NCBI GenBank assembly: GCA_037954235.1 | Contig: JBBMOA010000015.1 | Location: 5,567,001-5,631,000, forward strand | Reading direction: 5' to 3' | DNA from: Aulostomus chinensis | Lineage: Eukaryota > Chordata > Actinopteri > Syngnathiformes > Aulostomidae | DNA length: 64,000 bases | In this document: piece after piece, positions 45,191 to 56,268 of the stretch | Numbering within the stretch: position 1 is the stretch's first letter | How the letters are laid out: every line of letters starts with the position of its first letter | Program-made: the position numbers and the translations under genes | The notes under the pieces: generated by a model | Told to the model about the DNA's origin: nothing | Database searches by the model: none | Seen by the model: the letters and a program-made list of their open reading frames with translations, nothing else

Positions 45191-47084
45191 GTCCTCAGGT
45201 TTATTGTGAAATTGTAAGATGACAATGAAACGAAAGCTCCGTGAAATCTACTCAGTTCTCTCGCCTTGTTCTTCCACGTCACATTAGAATTGACTTGCTT
45301 GAAAACGTGTATGCAGTGTGTGAAGTGTGTGTGTGTGAGGTACGAGCCATTCTTCCTTTATACACACCAGTACATGTGTGGGGGAGAAGGCGTACAGCTG
45401 GTTTTTGTGCGTACACATCGTTAGTACATCCAGCCACAGATTGCACATGCAGCGAGCCTGGCTCTCTTCATCTCTGTGGACCATCTGGAAATCAGCTCAT
45501 CCTCAGCTTTGACTCCGCTTCAGTCACACACTCACAGCAGGCTAATAAACTCTGACTGGAGGCTTTCTCACTTCACAGCATCGAGACTTTGGCTGCGTCA
45601 CGCCGTCTACAGCTGCTGGTTTGAACGAAACTACTTCTACTCAAGAAAACAGACTCTTTGTCTTCTTTCTTTTCTTTCTCTGTTCCTCCTCTCTTGTAAT
45701 TTCTCCGGCCGATCTCACCAGGTCAAACCAGTTCAGCTCTTTTACATTTGCTATTTATATTTTCCACAAAGCAAAGTGCTCTTTTTGCATCTCAAGTCCC
45801 AAACTCAATTTTCGGCTTTTCACTTGACTGAACGGATTATTGGAGTTGATTTGACAGTGGATGGTGGATGTGAGGCGCAGAAACTGGGCAGGTCAAAGCA
45901 GCCAGCGATGAAGTTGTCGACTGTTCTTTAAATATATTTTTACTGCAATTTCTGATTTCACTAAATAATGTAAGCAGCAGCTGTGTATGTCCTCACTCAT
46001 TCATTTTAGTTCTATCATATTTTCGGTGTGGTGCAAGTTCACATGTATGCTAAATTTATTTTGTCAAGATATTTTCCGAAGTTTTCTTGATTTCTTCCGA
46101 TTGTTGCATCCGACTTTGACTTCAGACATCGCGGTCTCTCGTCTTTCTGTAGTATTGCAACAAAGACAGAACATAACTTCTTGTCACCTTTCAAATGCCC
46201 TCCTTTTCTGTCTGTCCCTCAGCTGTGTTGACCGCCGGCTATGGTCTGCCCGCCAAGTACGTCATCCACTGCAACAGTCCGGGCTGGGGCTCCGACAAGT
46301 GTGAGGAGATGCTGGAAAAGACGGTGAAAAACTGTCTGGCTCTGGCCGACGAGAAGAAACTCAAGTCTGTGGCTTTCCCCTCCATTGGAAGTGGAAGGTG
46401 GGGGGAAAAAAACACATACAGACACACACACAGCGTATCATGCCATCCTTTTAAAGTATTTTCATATTAATGATGTCACGAGTCACTTATTTGATTCTTG
46501 AACAAAACATAGTTGAAAACGTACTGGACCAAACCAACCTGACAGCGCCGCTGAGCACACGGAGCACACTGAGCATGCTCTGTTGGCACAGCCAGCTACT
46601 TCCAGTTGCCCTCTGCTAACTTGAATGTGGAAGAAAACAATCTTATTGCTTTTAAAGACTTTTCAAATGCAATGGAACCAAATTTCATGGAGATGATGAG
46701 AGTGAATAAAGTCAATAATCTTTAGCTTCATGTCGTTAAAGGTGCTAAAACCTTATGTTCTCCGAGGAGACTTGGCTAATCCTGCTAGTATAGTAAACAG
46801 TAGCATCTAAGCTACACTGCTAGCCCTCCCAGCATGAACGCAACAGCCTCGGTCATGTCAACAACAAGTCAGTTTCATGTTGAGCCAAACTCACCAAATT
46901 TGTGTGCTCTCCTGGCAGGAATGGTTTTCCCAAGCAGACGGCAGCCCAGCTGATCCTGAAGGCCATCTCCAGCTACTTCGTGGCCACCATGTCATCCACC
47001 ATCAAGACCGTCTACTTTGTGCTGTTCGACAGCGAGAGCATCGGGATCTACGTGCAGGAAATGGCCAAGCTGGAGACCAGCTAG
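33590..47084 (+). CDS. macroh2a1: Core histone macro-H2A.1, complete, with both alternative macrodomain exons
   Basis: A variant histone of vertebrate chromatin (inactive X, repressed and stress-regulated genes), joining an H2A fold to a macrodomain. ATG at 33627, inside exon 33590-33798 (first 37 nt are 5'UTR). Coding exons: 33627-33798, 35156-35262, 35421-35612, 36424-36531, then either 38930-39029 or 40516-40606, then 43257-43346, 46223-46397 and 46919-47084 (TAG 47082-47084). With the first alternative exon the product is 369 residues (macroH2A1.2 type); with the second it is 366 (macroH2A1.1 type). Human forms are about 371 and 368. All junctions are phase-compatible GT-AG. Layout: histone fold 1-120, Lys/Pro/Ala linker about 121-180, macrodomain about 185-369. 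The 1.1/1.2 exon pair separates it from macroH2A2. Confidence 0.98.
33627..35262 (+). CDS. macroh2a1: macroh2a1 exons coding the H2A histone fold (2 exons)
   Basis: Exon 33627-33798 starts MSSRGGKKK and carries the H2A signature AGVIFPVGRMLRYIKRG and GAPVYLAAVLEYLTG. Exon 35156-35262 continues with EILELAGNAARDNKKGRV, TPRHILLAIANDEELNQ. Unlike canonical H2A genes it is spliced and lacks a nearby histone stem-loop, as expected for a replication-independent variant. Confidence 0.97.
33851..34262. repeat. Interspersed fish repeat in macroh2a1 intron
   Basis: Contains the string CTTAACAGGAAGAAACCTC, then GCAGAACCAGGCTCAGAGTG, GGCGGCCATC and GACCGGTTGGGGT, followed by a long GA/GGGG purine tract and CAAGGCCAGTGAGTAGTT. 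I know this block as a frequent, non-coding repeat in teleost genomes. Its class and exact ends are uncertain. Confidence 0.7.
34263..35155 (+). other. macroh2a1: Rest of macroh2a1 second intron
   Basis: AT-rich sequence with no recognisable feature. The acceptor TGCAG is at 35151-35155. Confidence 0.5.
35421..36531 (+). CDS. macroh2a1: macroh2a1 exons coding end of histone fold, basic linker and macrodomain entry (2 exons)
   Basis: Exon 35421-35612 holds LLKGVTIAAGGVLPNIHPEL, the H2A docking region, then a Lys/Ala/Pro linker (KKPKTVKKPAAKKAGGKK). Exon 36424-36531 encodes KQGEVSKAVSADSTTEG and FTVLSTKSLFLGQK. It is in phase 0 at both ends and leads directly into either alternative exon. Confidence 0.97.
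35613..36423 (+). other. macroh2a1: macroh2a1 intron with homopolymer runs
   Basis: No coding. It has a T-run at 35932-35956 and a C-run followed by an A-run at 36018-36038. Confidence 0.6.
37639..37714. repeat. (CA)n microsatellite, about 38 units
   Basis: A perfect CA run in the 2.4-kb macroh2a1 intron before the 1.2-type exon. Confidence 0.97.
38129..38166. repeat. (ATT)n microsatellite
   Basis: About 12 uninterrupted ATT trinucleotides in the same macroh2a1 intron. Confidence 0.95.
38930..39029 (+). CDS. macroh2a1: macroh2a1 mutually exclusive exon, macroH2A1.2 type
   Basis: 100 nt, phase 0 in and 1 out, after a very strong pyrimidine tract (CCCCCTCCCCTCCGCAG). It encodes LNLIHSEVSNLAGFDVEG then VINPTNAELELKDDLG, matching the human 1.2 exon almost residue for residue. 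In the family this version does not bind ADP-ribose, because the loop holding KDDL is longer. Confidence 0.97.
40516..40606 (+). CDS. macroh2a1: macroh2a1 mutually exclusive exon, macroH2A1.1 type
   Basis: 91 nt, phase 0 in and 1 out, nine bases shorter than the 1.2 exon. The acceptor tract is weaker (GTTGTTGTCGTCTGTAG). It encodes LQVVQADISIVESDAVVHPT then NSSLYTGGEVG. The Asp of QADI and the GGE loop that contact ADP-ribose in human macroH2A1.1 are conserved, so the ADP-ribose-binding isoform is expected. Confidence 0.97.
40607..43256 (+). other. macroh2a1: macroh2a1 intron, 2.65 kb
   Basis: No exon is recognised between the 1.1-type exon and the shared exon at 43257. It contains a (GCT)10 repeat at 42555-42584 and an ACTAAC sequence at 40948-40953. 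Confidence 0.6.
42555..42584. repeat. (GCT)10 trinucleotide repeat
   Basis: Ten perfect GCT/CTG units, transcribed as CUG in the macroh2a1 pre-mRNA. Confidence 0.95.
43257..47084 (+). CDS. macroh2a1: macroh2a1 shared macrodomain exons (3 exons)
   Basis: Exon 43257-43346 encodes ALEKKGGKEFAEALQELKKK and NGPLDVAGG. Exon 46223-46397 encodes GYGLPAKYVIHCNSPGWGSD, CEEMLEKTVKNCLALADEKK and VAFPSIGSG. Exon 46919-47084 encodes NGFPKQTAAQLILKAISSYF, TVYFVLFDSESIGIYVQEM and AKLETS-stop. The nucleotide-pocket residues after PSIGSG and the Phe of YFVLFD are conserved. Confidence 0.97.
43347..46222 (+). other. macroh2a1: macroh2a1 intron, 2.9 kb
   Basis: No exon is seen. It contains a (CA)n tract at 45160-45187. 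The remainder is unique-looking sequence. Confidence 0.55.
45160..45187. repeat. (CA)n microsatellite
   Basis: About 14 CA units within a macroh2a1 intron. Confidence 0.92.
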
Positions 47085-48345
47085 AAGAGCTGGGAGCCTC
47101 CTCACCCCCCCCCCCCCGCCACTGTTTTCCCTGCAAGGAAATCAGATGGTGTTTACTAACGATTCGTTGAAAATGAAGAAAAAAGAATAATCTTTCTTAA
47201 GGCCGGGAATCAGTTTTTGCATTACGTTGTATTTTTCCTCGATTGTTTTTAATTTCTTATTTACTGGTAACCTCTGGTGTTTAAATGTGCACTGTTCATT
47301 TTGCAGTCTTTTAACAATACAAACGGTGCTCCGCAAAACATATTGAACGAGTGAGAAGACTCACTGTAAGATTTAATTTTCAGGGTGTATACAAGATGCT
47401 TCAATTACAAGGCTTAACGAGAAGTCTAATCAACGTGGGTTCGTGCATGAACGGCAGTAAACGCAGCTCTTCTTCCTTTTGACCCTGAGTGTCTTTGATT
47501 GGCTCAGCCAGCATCTGGGGAATACTGTATCATCAAACTAGAAAGCGCGAAGAAACGTCCGGTTTGCTCTTCAAACATGACAGGATAACGGGTAACGGGT
47601 TCTGGTTTTTGTGTTTATCGTTGTGTGTTGCATTTGTTCCCTTTGTGTCCTGCAGAGACCTTCAGTTTAAAAAAAAAAAAAAAAAAAAGAATCTCAGTCA
47701 ACATTAAGAAATAATTTATACTGTAAACAGAACTGTTTCCAGTCAAGTGTATCAGACATAAACTGGAATATAAGTGAAGGTTTTTGCAGCGCAGTGATGG
47801 TTTCTAAGGTGTGTTTCTATCAGTGTTTATATAGATGGAGTATTTGTGGAAAGTTAATGGTATATTGGTCTGTATCATAGTATTTTATTTGCTATTCTAG
47901 ATTGATTCTAAAAGGCACAGTTGATTTGGAAGACTTCAATGTAAGAGATTGTTTTTCTTCCTGTGTGTGTTTTGGCTCCTTTTTTCTTTCTTTTTTGCAG
48001 GGAGTGGAGGCATCATGCTGTTGCTTTGTGTTGCTCTTGCATCCAGCCACCACTAGATGGCTCCCCGTAATCAAGAATTGGATTTACTTTAATTTTTTTT
48101 TTTCTCTCTCTCATCTCAACCATTTCCTGTGCAGCGGCAGGCCTCTTAACTCAGATGCAGCCTGATTTGAGTTGATGGACATACACAAGGAACTGGACTG
48201 CTGTGCTGCATTCAGACTTTTCAACAGCCTAACTTTCGTATGGAAAAAAAAAAAAAAGTAAAATGCTTTCTAAAGAATTGCTACAATTGATGATTCTACA
48301 AAGGTCTGTACACACTCCAGTAATAAAATACTCTGGAAAATGCCA
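47085..48345 (+). other. macroh2a1: Probable macroh2a1 3'UTR
   Basis: It begins after the stop codon, with a run of C at 47106-47117. A candidate poly(A) signal, AATAAA, is at 48322-48327, preceded by AT-rich sequence and followed by a GT-rich stretch around 48358. Internal A-runs lie at 47669-47687 and 48244-48257. Confidence 0.55.
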
Positions 48346-51300
48346 TTTTTCATCTCTTGGGGGTCATTTCATATATTGTGAATACATTTTGAATGCTGCC
48401 AGTAACTTAAATGCCCATAAGATATATTTTTTTTAATTAAATTGCGCATGTGGAGATAAATTGTGAGCCAAATCTTCATTGTCCTTCTTGGAAATAAGTT
48501 GATCTTGAACGTACTAATAAATCCACCTCCACTGTGGCAAGAAGAAGCTAATTTGAAATGTTGCAGAACAAATGGCAGAAGAATGACACGCTACATTTGT
48601 TTGGCTTGACGCTGAGCCACGTTCAGTGTCTAGCTGAGCGTGTGGGTTCACTCCCCAGCTGTACTCAAAAGGACCAAGTGGTTTGACGAAGATTTTCAGC
48701 ATGAGAATAATCTAAGAATTTTTTTTTTTTATATATATTTGATCAGATTCAGGGTCACACGTTACCCAAATCCCTGAGTGGAGCATAAAGAGAGATGCTT
48801 CCACGCCAGCAGTGTGCCACGGCTGCTCAAGGACTCTGACCATATTTTGTCTTGTGCACCATCTTCTCACCTGATCCAGTTTCGCAGGAACCTGCACACG
48901 CAAACTCCAGGTGTCCTTCACTGCTCTCCTATTTGCTACACCTAGCAGAGAAAATGGACAGCTGTGATTCACAAAGGAAAAATCCAGTAGTGTGTCAGGA
49001 CTTTGCTCAGCTGTGGTTTCAGTCATCGTGACGCGTTCCTGACAAGAAGCAACAGAGAGAATGAGTCAATTTTGAAATGATGCTCATGATCAAGGCTTTG
49101 ACAAGCTAGGAGCACACATGCATGTCAGTTAAATCTGTGAGAACGTCACATTCGAGAGATCGAAGACTCCTTTTTCTCCCAGCCAAGAATCGCGTGTCGT
49201 TGATCGCAGATCTGTAACTACATGTCATCCAATACTTCCCTGATAGCTCTTGTATGTCATCAAACAAGAATCATTGTGCTTGTGAAATGTTATTCACAAT
49301 TATTTATCAAAAATAGGGGGGGGGGGGTGGAAACACTTTTACAGGCTATAAAACATTTTCACACATGCAAATGTGCGTAAAACTTTTTACAAGGAAAATC
49401 TGAAAAATTGTTTTGGTATTTTTAAAAATTCAGATGACCCCCCCCACACACACACACCGCCCCCCCCCCCCCCCACGTGAAAGCTGTGAAATTACTTTTG
49501 AAATTTCAAAAGCTCAAAAATAAAAATGACCCTAATTCGTCCTCATTGTTCCATAACTTGTTGTAGTGACTGTGTAAAAAGTCTGACACTGCATTTGTTA
49601 ATGTTCTTTCAAACATGAAGACAATTTTAAACCAAATTTAAACCCACTTATGACTCCTGTTTTGTTGTTTTTTTTTTGTATTTCCCACATGGGGTTTTTG
49701 TCCATGCGGGACAGTTGAAATAACCTGCAAACACACCTCCATGTCCCTGTGACGCTGACATTGTACAGGTTTAATCCCGCAGTGTTGCCTTGTCACACAT
49801 TCAGATGACATGCTGCTTTAATTCTGGGTTCACCTGATGACTCTCGGTCCAGTGTTCCTTCGCCTTTTCGCTTCAGAAGTTGCAGGTTGGGAAATCAAAA
49901 CAGTGAGCTGAAGGACACTAGAAAGCCCTGTGGAGCTGAAGGGAGCCGTAGAGGGTCATGTGATCGCTGTGCGGGTATAAAGACACGTTTCACTCTTGAT
50001 ATAAAGATATTGTTGACAGCTGCTGGTGTAGCTGAGGCGTTGTGGTCTATTTTGCATTCCTGTCAATCAATGCCAGCCAGGTTTGATCCATGTGAGGCCT
50101 TTTGTGTACATAAATAAACGATCACCAACCCTGAAAGTTGGAGGTATTAATTAAAGATGGTAGTTAAGACAATTCTGGTTAATTTAGCTGGGTTTGTTTG
50201 TTATATTTTTGGTTTTGGAATCATTTACCTCACATGGGGAGAAGCTACGCCACTACGGTGGGTGTTGAGCTGATGAGCCACGTGACAGCGGCGGCGTTGT
50301 TTTGGGTTTATTTTAAAGCGAAGTGATGCTAATTTTGTGCTAATGTCAAGTTTGCTGCTTGTATTCATGTTTAACCTTCGTCACGATTAATCACCTCTTT
50401 TTAAGTTGGTTTATCTGTGTTAAAAAAGCTCATTCAGGCTAATTTTTCAAAATGCAACATTGTACAAATCTTGTGTTTATTCACAAATAATTTTGAGGTA
50501 ACATGCGTGCTGGGCTAAAAGCCTACATTCTCAGGGCTGAGAGCTCCTGACTCTTACTGTGCTCAGACATGAAGAAATGTTTTCTTACTGATTAAATATT
50601 AAGTATTTTAGTTACTGCAAATGTTTGTACTTGTGGGATTAACGAACTGGATTTATTTCCACTGTAAAAATAATGACAGGGGGGGTGATGGATGGTTATT
50701 CAGTCAGTGTGGATTCCTGAACACAACAACTCTGGAAGCACAAACCACCATATTGGGATTTTTTTTAAAATTTTTTTACTCAGATAGCAAAAGATTTAGA
50801 TTATTGGGAGAATTAATTCAGAAAGAGTGCTGCAGTTTAACTGAAGGTATGATAGATGGTTGCCACGAGAGCGCCAAACAAAGGTTGGTGTAGGTCTCAC
50901 CTGTCCTCACCTCAGTCCATGTGATGCTATTCTTAGCTTGCTAGCTGTCAGTTACCTAAACATCTAGTAAAACGTGTTGTAGGCCAAAGTTTGCTGGTTT
51001 AAGTTGAAGATTTCAGTGCTGTGCTATCACAGGGAGGGACTCACGTGCACAAACACGCACGAGCATTACCGAAGTTAACCAAGACTCGTGTCAATATTTT
51101 TTCCCACAGAAACTAGTTGTTTGCTGATGTGTTAGCATGGTAGCGCTTAAAGACGGAGCTTTGAGTTGAACATATGTCCGTGTATAAGGTCCGAACACAG
51201 GAGGTTCAGCCTGCCGTGGAGATGAACGAGTCTGCGTGGTTGTTGGACAGAGCCCACAGAGCCCAGGCCGTGGTCCTGTCCTGGGGCTACATGCTGGCAG

Positions 51301-54300
51301 GGCTCAAGGAGGACCATGGAGTCAGATGGGGGTCAGTTTCCCAGCCATCCAGGGAGGCCGGGACCTGAGACCTCCTCTGAGGGCGCCCATCTGACGCCTA
51401 ATCCCCAGGAAATACAGGCAGGTTTCACCCCCTTCCACCCCTCCCATCTCTTTCACCCCATCCCATCATCCATCCCTTCCTGCTTCTCCTTGCCGACAGA
51501 AAAGCCCCCGTAAATTCAAAGCATCTGTACGGGCAAGGGCCAATCCGAGGGCCGCCTTTCCCAGAGCCCGCGCAGATGAAATTTTATTCTTTGCACGAAA
51601 ATATTACAGGGGGAGGGGGAGAAAAAACAAAAAATAAAATAAAGCAAACAGTGGGGGAAGATCAAGGAGGAGAAGAGATGAGGGGTAAGGAGCTGGTCAT
51701 CAGAGATCTGCCTCGCTTTGCAGTGTGTTCATAAGAGGAGAGTAATATTAAGGTCTTTATGGCCGTGAATCATGACGGGTGCATGATAACAACAACAGTC
51801 TGCTTCCAACTGGCTTTGAACACAAAAGACTGGAGTTGTCTCAAAATGTTTTTCATTATTTCACGTACAATTCAGAAATCTGCCAACGACAAGAAAGAAG
51901 GGTGACGATTTTAGAGAAGAATTTTAGCTGTGAGGCTGAAAACCTCAACTGATACCGCAGATGCCTTTCATTTAGTTAATTATTTTAACAGATTATGATT
52001 TTAAGCTTTTTCTTTTACAAAAAAAAAAACAAAACGGTTTTCAAGACGATCGCTCGATAGAATTAAAACTCTGACAACGTACTGTACACGATCCATGAGA
52101 ACTGTCACCACATGCGTGTATTTTGGTTTTCAAATGAAATCCAGCCTGTCTCCTTTAACCTCCAGCGTGACCCCTGGAGACCCCTGGGAAACCAGATGAC
52201 TCCTCATGTGAGGATAAGTTGATAGAAACCTCCGAAACCCCTCTGTGGTGAAACTGGTTTTCAAGTTGAGCAGGAAATAAAGCCTGTGTGAAGTGTATTT
52301 GTGAGTGTGGTTGGTGTTCCGCGCTTCTCAGCGATGGTAGAACAGTGGTGTTTGGTTGTTTTGGGTCAGAGCCTAAAATTCATGTGGTCGAGGACAAAGT
52401 CGCAACAAGAAACTCGATAATTTCCAAGAACCGAGAAGACGGATTTACACGTAAGCGAAAAGGGTAGGGTTTGACCTCGTGTGACTGAAATCTCTTATTT
52501 TGAGAGACTGTGCAGTCTGGGCTCTCGACGAGGAGTCTTTATTGTGTTAGATTGAGATTATTGGATAAATCTGGCGTAACCACGTGAGGACAGTTCAGAT
52601 TGTGTCCGAGGCTGTAAAAATCGCCCATAAATGTTCTTCACCTTTCACCTGTTCTCTTTTACTTTATTTTTTTTCCCCCTAATTTCAACCCGATTTGAAG
52701 TATCTTGTACTGCAACCATCCTTTAATTGAAAACTTCATCGGTAGAATCCCCCTTGTAACACTCAATTTACATGTCTGTCTGTCCCTGTTTGGAGAACAT
52801 CTGGGCTAAATTTCTAAAATGTGGATGTAATTGCAAGTCTTGGTGCATAATATACAATTTCTTTTTATTCTTAATTTTGAAACCCTATCACTCGACAGAA
52901 TGTTGATATTGGCTCATCCTGTGAAACCAGGATCACGTTCAGCCATGTTTTTTAACCTTGGATGCCAGCAAACTCTGAAGGCCTTGAACACACAATTTTC
53001 CCAAACAGATTTTTACCAAAAGTGATGGGTTGAACTCAGAAGGATGTTGCTTATCATGGGCGTTTCATTTGTGAATGTGTTTTTCCCACTGTTGGTGCAC
53101 GCTGATGTCAGATCTCAGTAGCAAAGGCATCCGATTCTTCTAGTTTTGTTTTGTTTTGTTTTTCTGCGAGGAGGCTGGTTATGTTTCTCGCACACGTCCG
53201 GTTCATCTGCATAAACAGCGTCCACCTCTCAGGGCAGGGATGTTCACGGGGCAGCCAGAGTGGATTTTAAAGGTCTTGCTGGCCTCTCTGCAGTTCCAGG
53301 TCCTTTTTATACTGACCTGTGTCTTGTGTCATCAGGTTGCTAATAAGGAGCTAAGCTACATCCCTACAAACTACATGGGCCAGTTTCCCTTAATTCCCTG
53401 ATCCCACAACCATTAAAAGAGGCTAAAAGAGGGATATGCAACATTGGGAGGGACTGCCACTTGTCCCCACCATGTCCCCTTCGGTCCACAAGTCCTCCTC
53501 ACTGAGCTGGAGGGCTTCTGGACATAAATTAGTCCAGACAGGGACGGCTGCTGTCTCTGACACTCGCCTGCCACCTCGAAAGGGTTAAATCAGATCCTAA
53601 GCTGGCCACATTCAACTGTTGGGCCATTTAGTGCAGGAAACCTGATAGTTTGGTTCCTTTTGATGGCCTGATTCCCAGGCTTAGGAGAATAAATTAAATG
53701 CAATCCCCGCCTAGGCCTCAGCTGCAGCAGCAGGGCATACTGATTTAGGATTTTCATCTGGGGAGCTTTTCCCTCCCTTCCTGCTCTCCTCTTCCATAAC
53801 CCTCCTTCATCCACCCACCAGCACCCCTGCCCACTGAGGCCAATGGTGAATATGGTTTAAAATATGGCTTTCGTTCGGCCATAATAAAACGGCAGGGCTG
53901 CTGTCAGTCACTGCAAGGAGTCAAAGAAGGAGAGGAGGGGTGTAACTGCTGCTCCTGTGGACAGGGATGGGGATGTGTCACCCGGTGGATCAACTATCCT
54001 GATCCGTGATGCCCTTTCACAGTGTGAGGGGCTTTAACAGAGCGACCGGTCTTATGGCCGAGGGGGACGGCAGGCCTGTAACGTGTGTTCCGACTGCTGA
54101 TCTGAGCAACCGGGTTGCCTGTGTCTCGCTCTTGCCAAGTTTGCTGGGGACGATGAAAACAAAACTGCAATAGATTTGTTAACTGTAAGAACTTTTAATC
54201 CAAAAAGATTAAAAAGCCTTAATGGCCTGACGAAAGGCTGCTCATTGGTGCAGCCGCTGCTTCTGTCGTGCCTCAACGTTGCCTCCTAAGGAGCAAAGTG

Positions 54301-54373
54301 GTATTACAGGACAAGGCAGATTGATGCTAGCTTGTTCAGGCTAAATAATGATACAAACCATCTCTTTAAGAGC

Positions 54374-54374
<1 letters not shown>
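48346..54374. other. Intergenic region, no gene recognised
   Basis: The open frames here are short, lack splice-compatible partners and resemble nothing I know. G-runs (49316-49327) and C-runs (49439-49476) occur. Two stretches (about 51370-51830 and 53580-53935) are complex, non-repetitive and rich in homeodomain-like motifs; see findings. Confidence 0.5.

Positions 54375-54454
<80 letters not shown>
54375..54454. repeat. (GT)n microsatellite, about 39 units
   Basis: A perfect GT run ending in GCGCGTGC, directly next to a LINE fragment. Confidence 0.97.
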
Positions 54455-54456
<2 letters not shown>

Positions 54457-54489
54457 TGCTAATCCAGTGAGACCACTGTTCCCTTGCCT

Positions 54490-54770
54490 CAAAATGAGCA
54501 AGTTGAGGTGGTTCGGGCATCTAGTCAGATGCCTCCTGGGCGCCTCCCTGGAGAGATGTTCCAGACCTGCCCAGCTGGGAGGAGGCTGCAGGGCAGACCC
54601 AGGACCAGGTGGAGGGATTGTATCTCCATGCTGGCCTGAGAAAGCCTCAGGATCCCCCAATCAGAGCTGGTTGATGCAGCCAGGGAAAAGGAAAATTGGG
54701 GTCCCCTGCTGGAGTTGCTATGTCCACTACCTGACTTCAGATAAGCAGTTGAAGATTTGAAAGAAAGCTG
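54490..54770 (+). mobile_element. Non-LTR retrotransposon (LINE) 3' fragment
   Basis: The + strand encodes remnants of the reverse-transcriptase C-terminus: RWFGHLVR followed by traces of the usual GRP..RWRD and W..LL blocks. It then runs into a GATAAGCAGTTGAAGA tail like that of fish LINEs. Frames are broken and the copy is strongly 5'-truncated. The clade (RTE-like is my guess) is uncertain. Confidence 0.75.
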
Positions 54771-56205
54771 AAGATTTGTTACGCTGATTGGCTGAAGCAG
54801 CGTGTACTTTTGGCTCTCAGGGTCGTTCTAGATAGGAGGTGATCCGTACCTCACTGCAGAGCTCAGGGGATATGGATGGTCTCACCGGGTGAGTTGGGGG
54901 CGGCTGATTAAATCAAAATACAATACGGTGTTGAAATAGCAACAAAATTAGCCACCGAGCATTTAAAGGATGTAGAAGTAAACAGAGAGAGCATGATGGT
55001 GAATTAGTCGTCCTGGGAACAGGACAGCAGGGTCAGGTAATGCTTCACTGGACGGCTGTAAATTGCTTTTATTGGACTCGCCGAGGTCTTGGGGTTATAG
55101 CGAGGTTATTCAAGGCTGAAACATCACACACATGCACAGAGCCTCTATCTCTTTGTCTGCAGGGTTAATCTGTGGGCCAGATCAAAGGGTCAGGTCCAGG
55201 AGATAAACTCCGGCCCTGGAGGTTCCAGCCCTCCTTCTCTCTGTATATCTGCAAATCATTAAGCTCAAGGTGATTCACGGCAGCTCCCAGATGAGCCTGG
55301 GAGGATTCCTTGCCAGATAGAGGAGGAACTGTCCGAGCCATCGCTACGGACTCCACGGCCACTCGCCGTCTCTGGGCTTTGAGCCTCTGCATGCTGCAAC
55401 CAGACGCGAGAGCCACTCAAGACACCCCGAGAGATAAAGGATCCTTCATCCTTGACAGGGTGGGATCTCGCTGAGAACACACCATGCAAATTAAACTCTC
55501 CTCTGGCTTTGTATGAGGGATCTCCAAGAAGGAATCCTTTTGAAAGGCCCAGATATTCAGCTGGATGAATGTCTGGAGGCTTTATTGGGCAGAAAATTTT
55601 GAATGGGAAGCAAAAGGGTGTGCTTGTTCGTGCTTGATTTGGAATATACTTCTGGCAATGTTTGGCGGATGAATGGGAGCATGTGTCATCGCTGCTGACA
55701 CGCTAAATGAAGGGTATCAAAGCGCAGAGGGATGGCCAGAAGGAGGGAAAAGGAGAAGAAAGAGGCAGCAAAGGAGAAACATGGGAGAGATAACAGCAAA
55801 AAAAAAAAGTGGTGGAAGAAAAGACAATGAGCCAGAAGAGAAGAAGGTACAGCTGGGCACCGTTTCAACACAAATGTAGTTTCCATCAAGGTGACTGGCT
55901 GCCAGAGTCTCCCAGCTTCCTGTCAGGGCTGTTCTTCATCCCTGTCTTACCTGTGCCGAGCGCTGGGAGTTCGACCTCCGGCTAATTGGGATCCCAACCT
56001 TCTTCAGAGGAGTGACAGGTCTCACGCCTCAGTTCTTTGACACCTTTAGAAAGAGACAGGTGATGCCTGGTCGCCACCCACCCAAGAAGAGAGGAAAGGG
56101 GGGGGGTGGAAGAAAGGTGGAGGTAAGATGAGGGTGCACCTCAGGGCGAGCTTTGGCATCATGACTCAGGTTCATCTCAGTGTTTGTGTGAATGCTGCAA
56201 TAGCA

Positions 56206-56206
<1 letters not shown>
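54771..56206. other. Intergenic, candidate regulatory sequence
   Basis: No gene. The stretch 55060-55620 is complex, near-balanced in base composition and dense in transcription-factor-like motifs; see findings. Confidence 0.4.

Positions 56207-56268
<62 letters not shown>
56207..56268. repeat. (GT)n microsatellite
   Basis: About 30 GT units ending in GTCTGTGTG. Confidence 0.95.

Noticed and set aside
50621..50893. 90-codon open frame on the plus strand
   Set aside because: No recognisable motif and ordinary AT-rich codon content; length is within chance expectation.
51174..51368. 64-codon open frame on the plus strand
   Set aside because: No family resemblance; it lies beside a candidate non-coding element.
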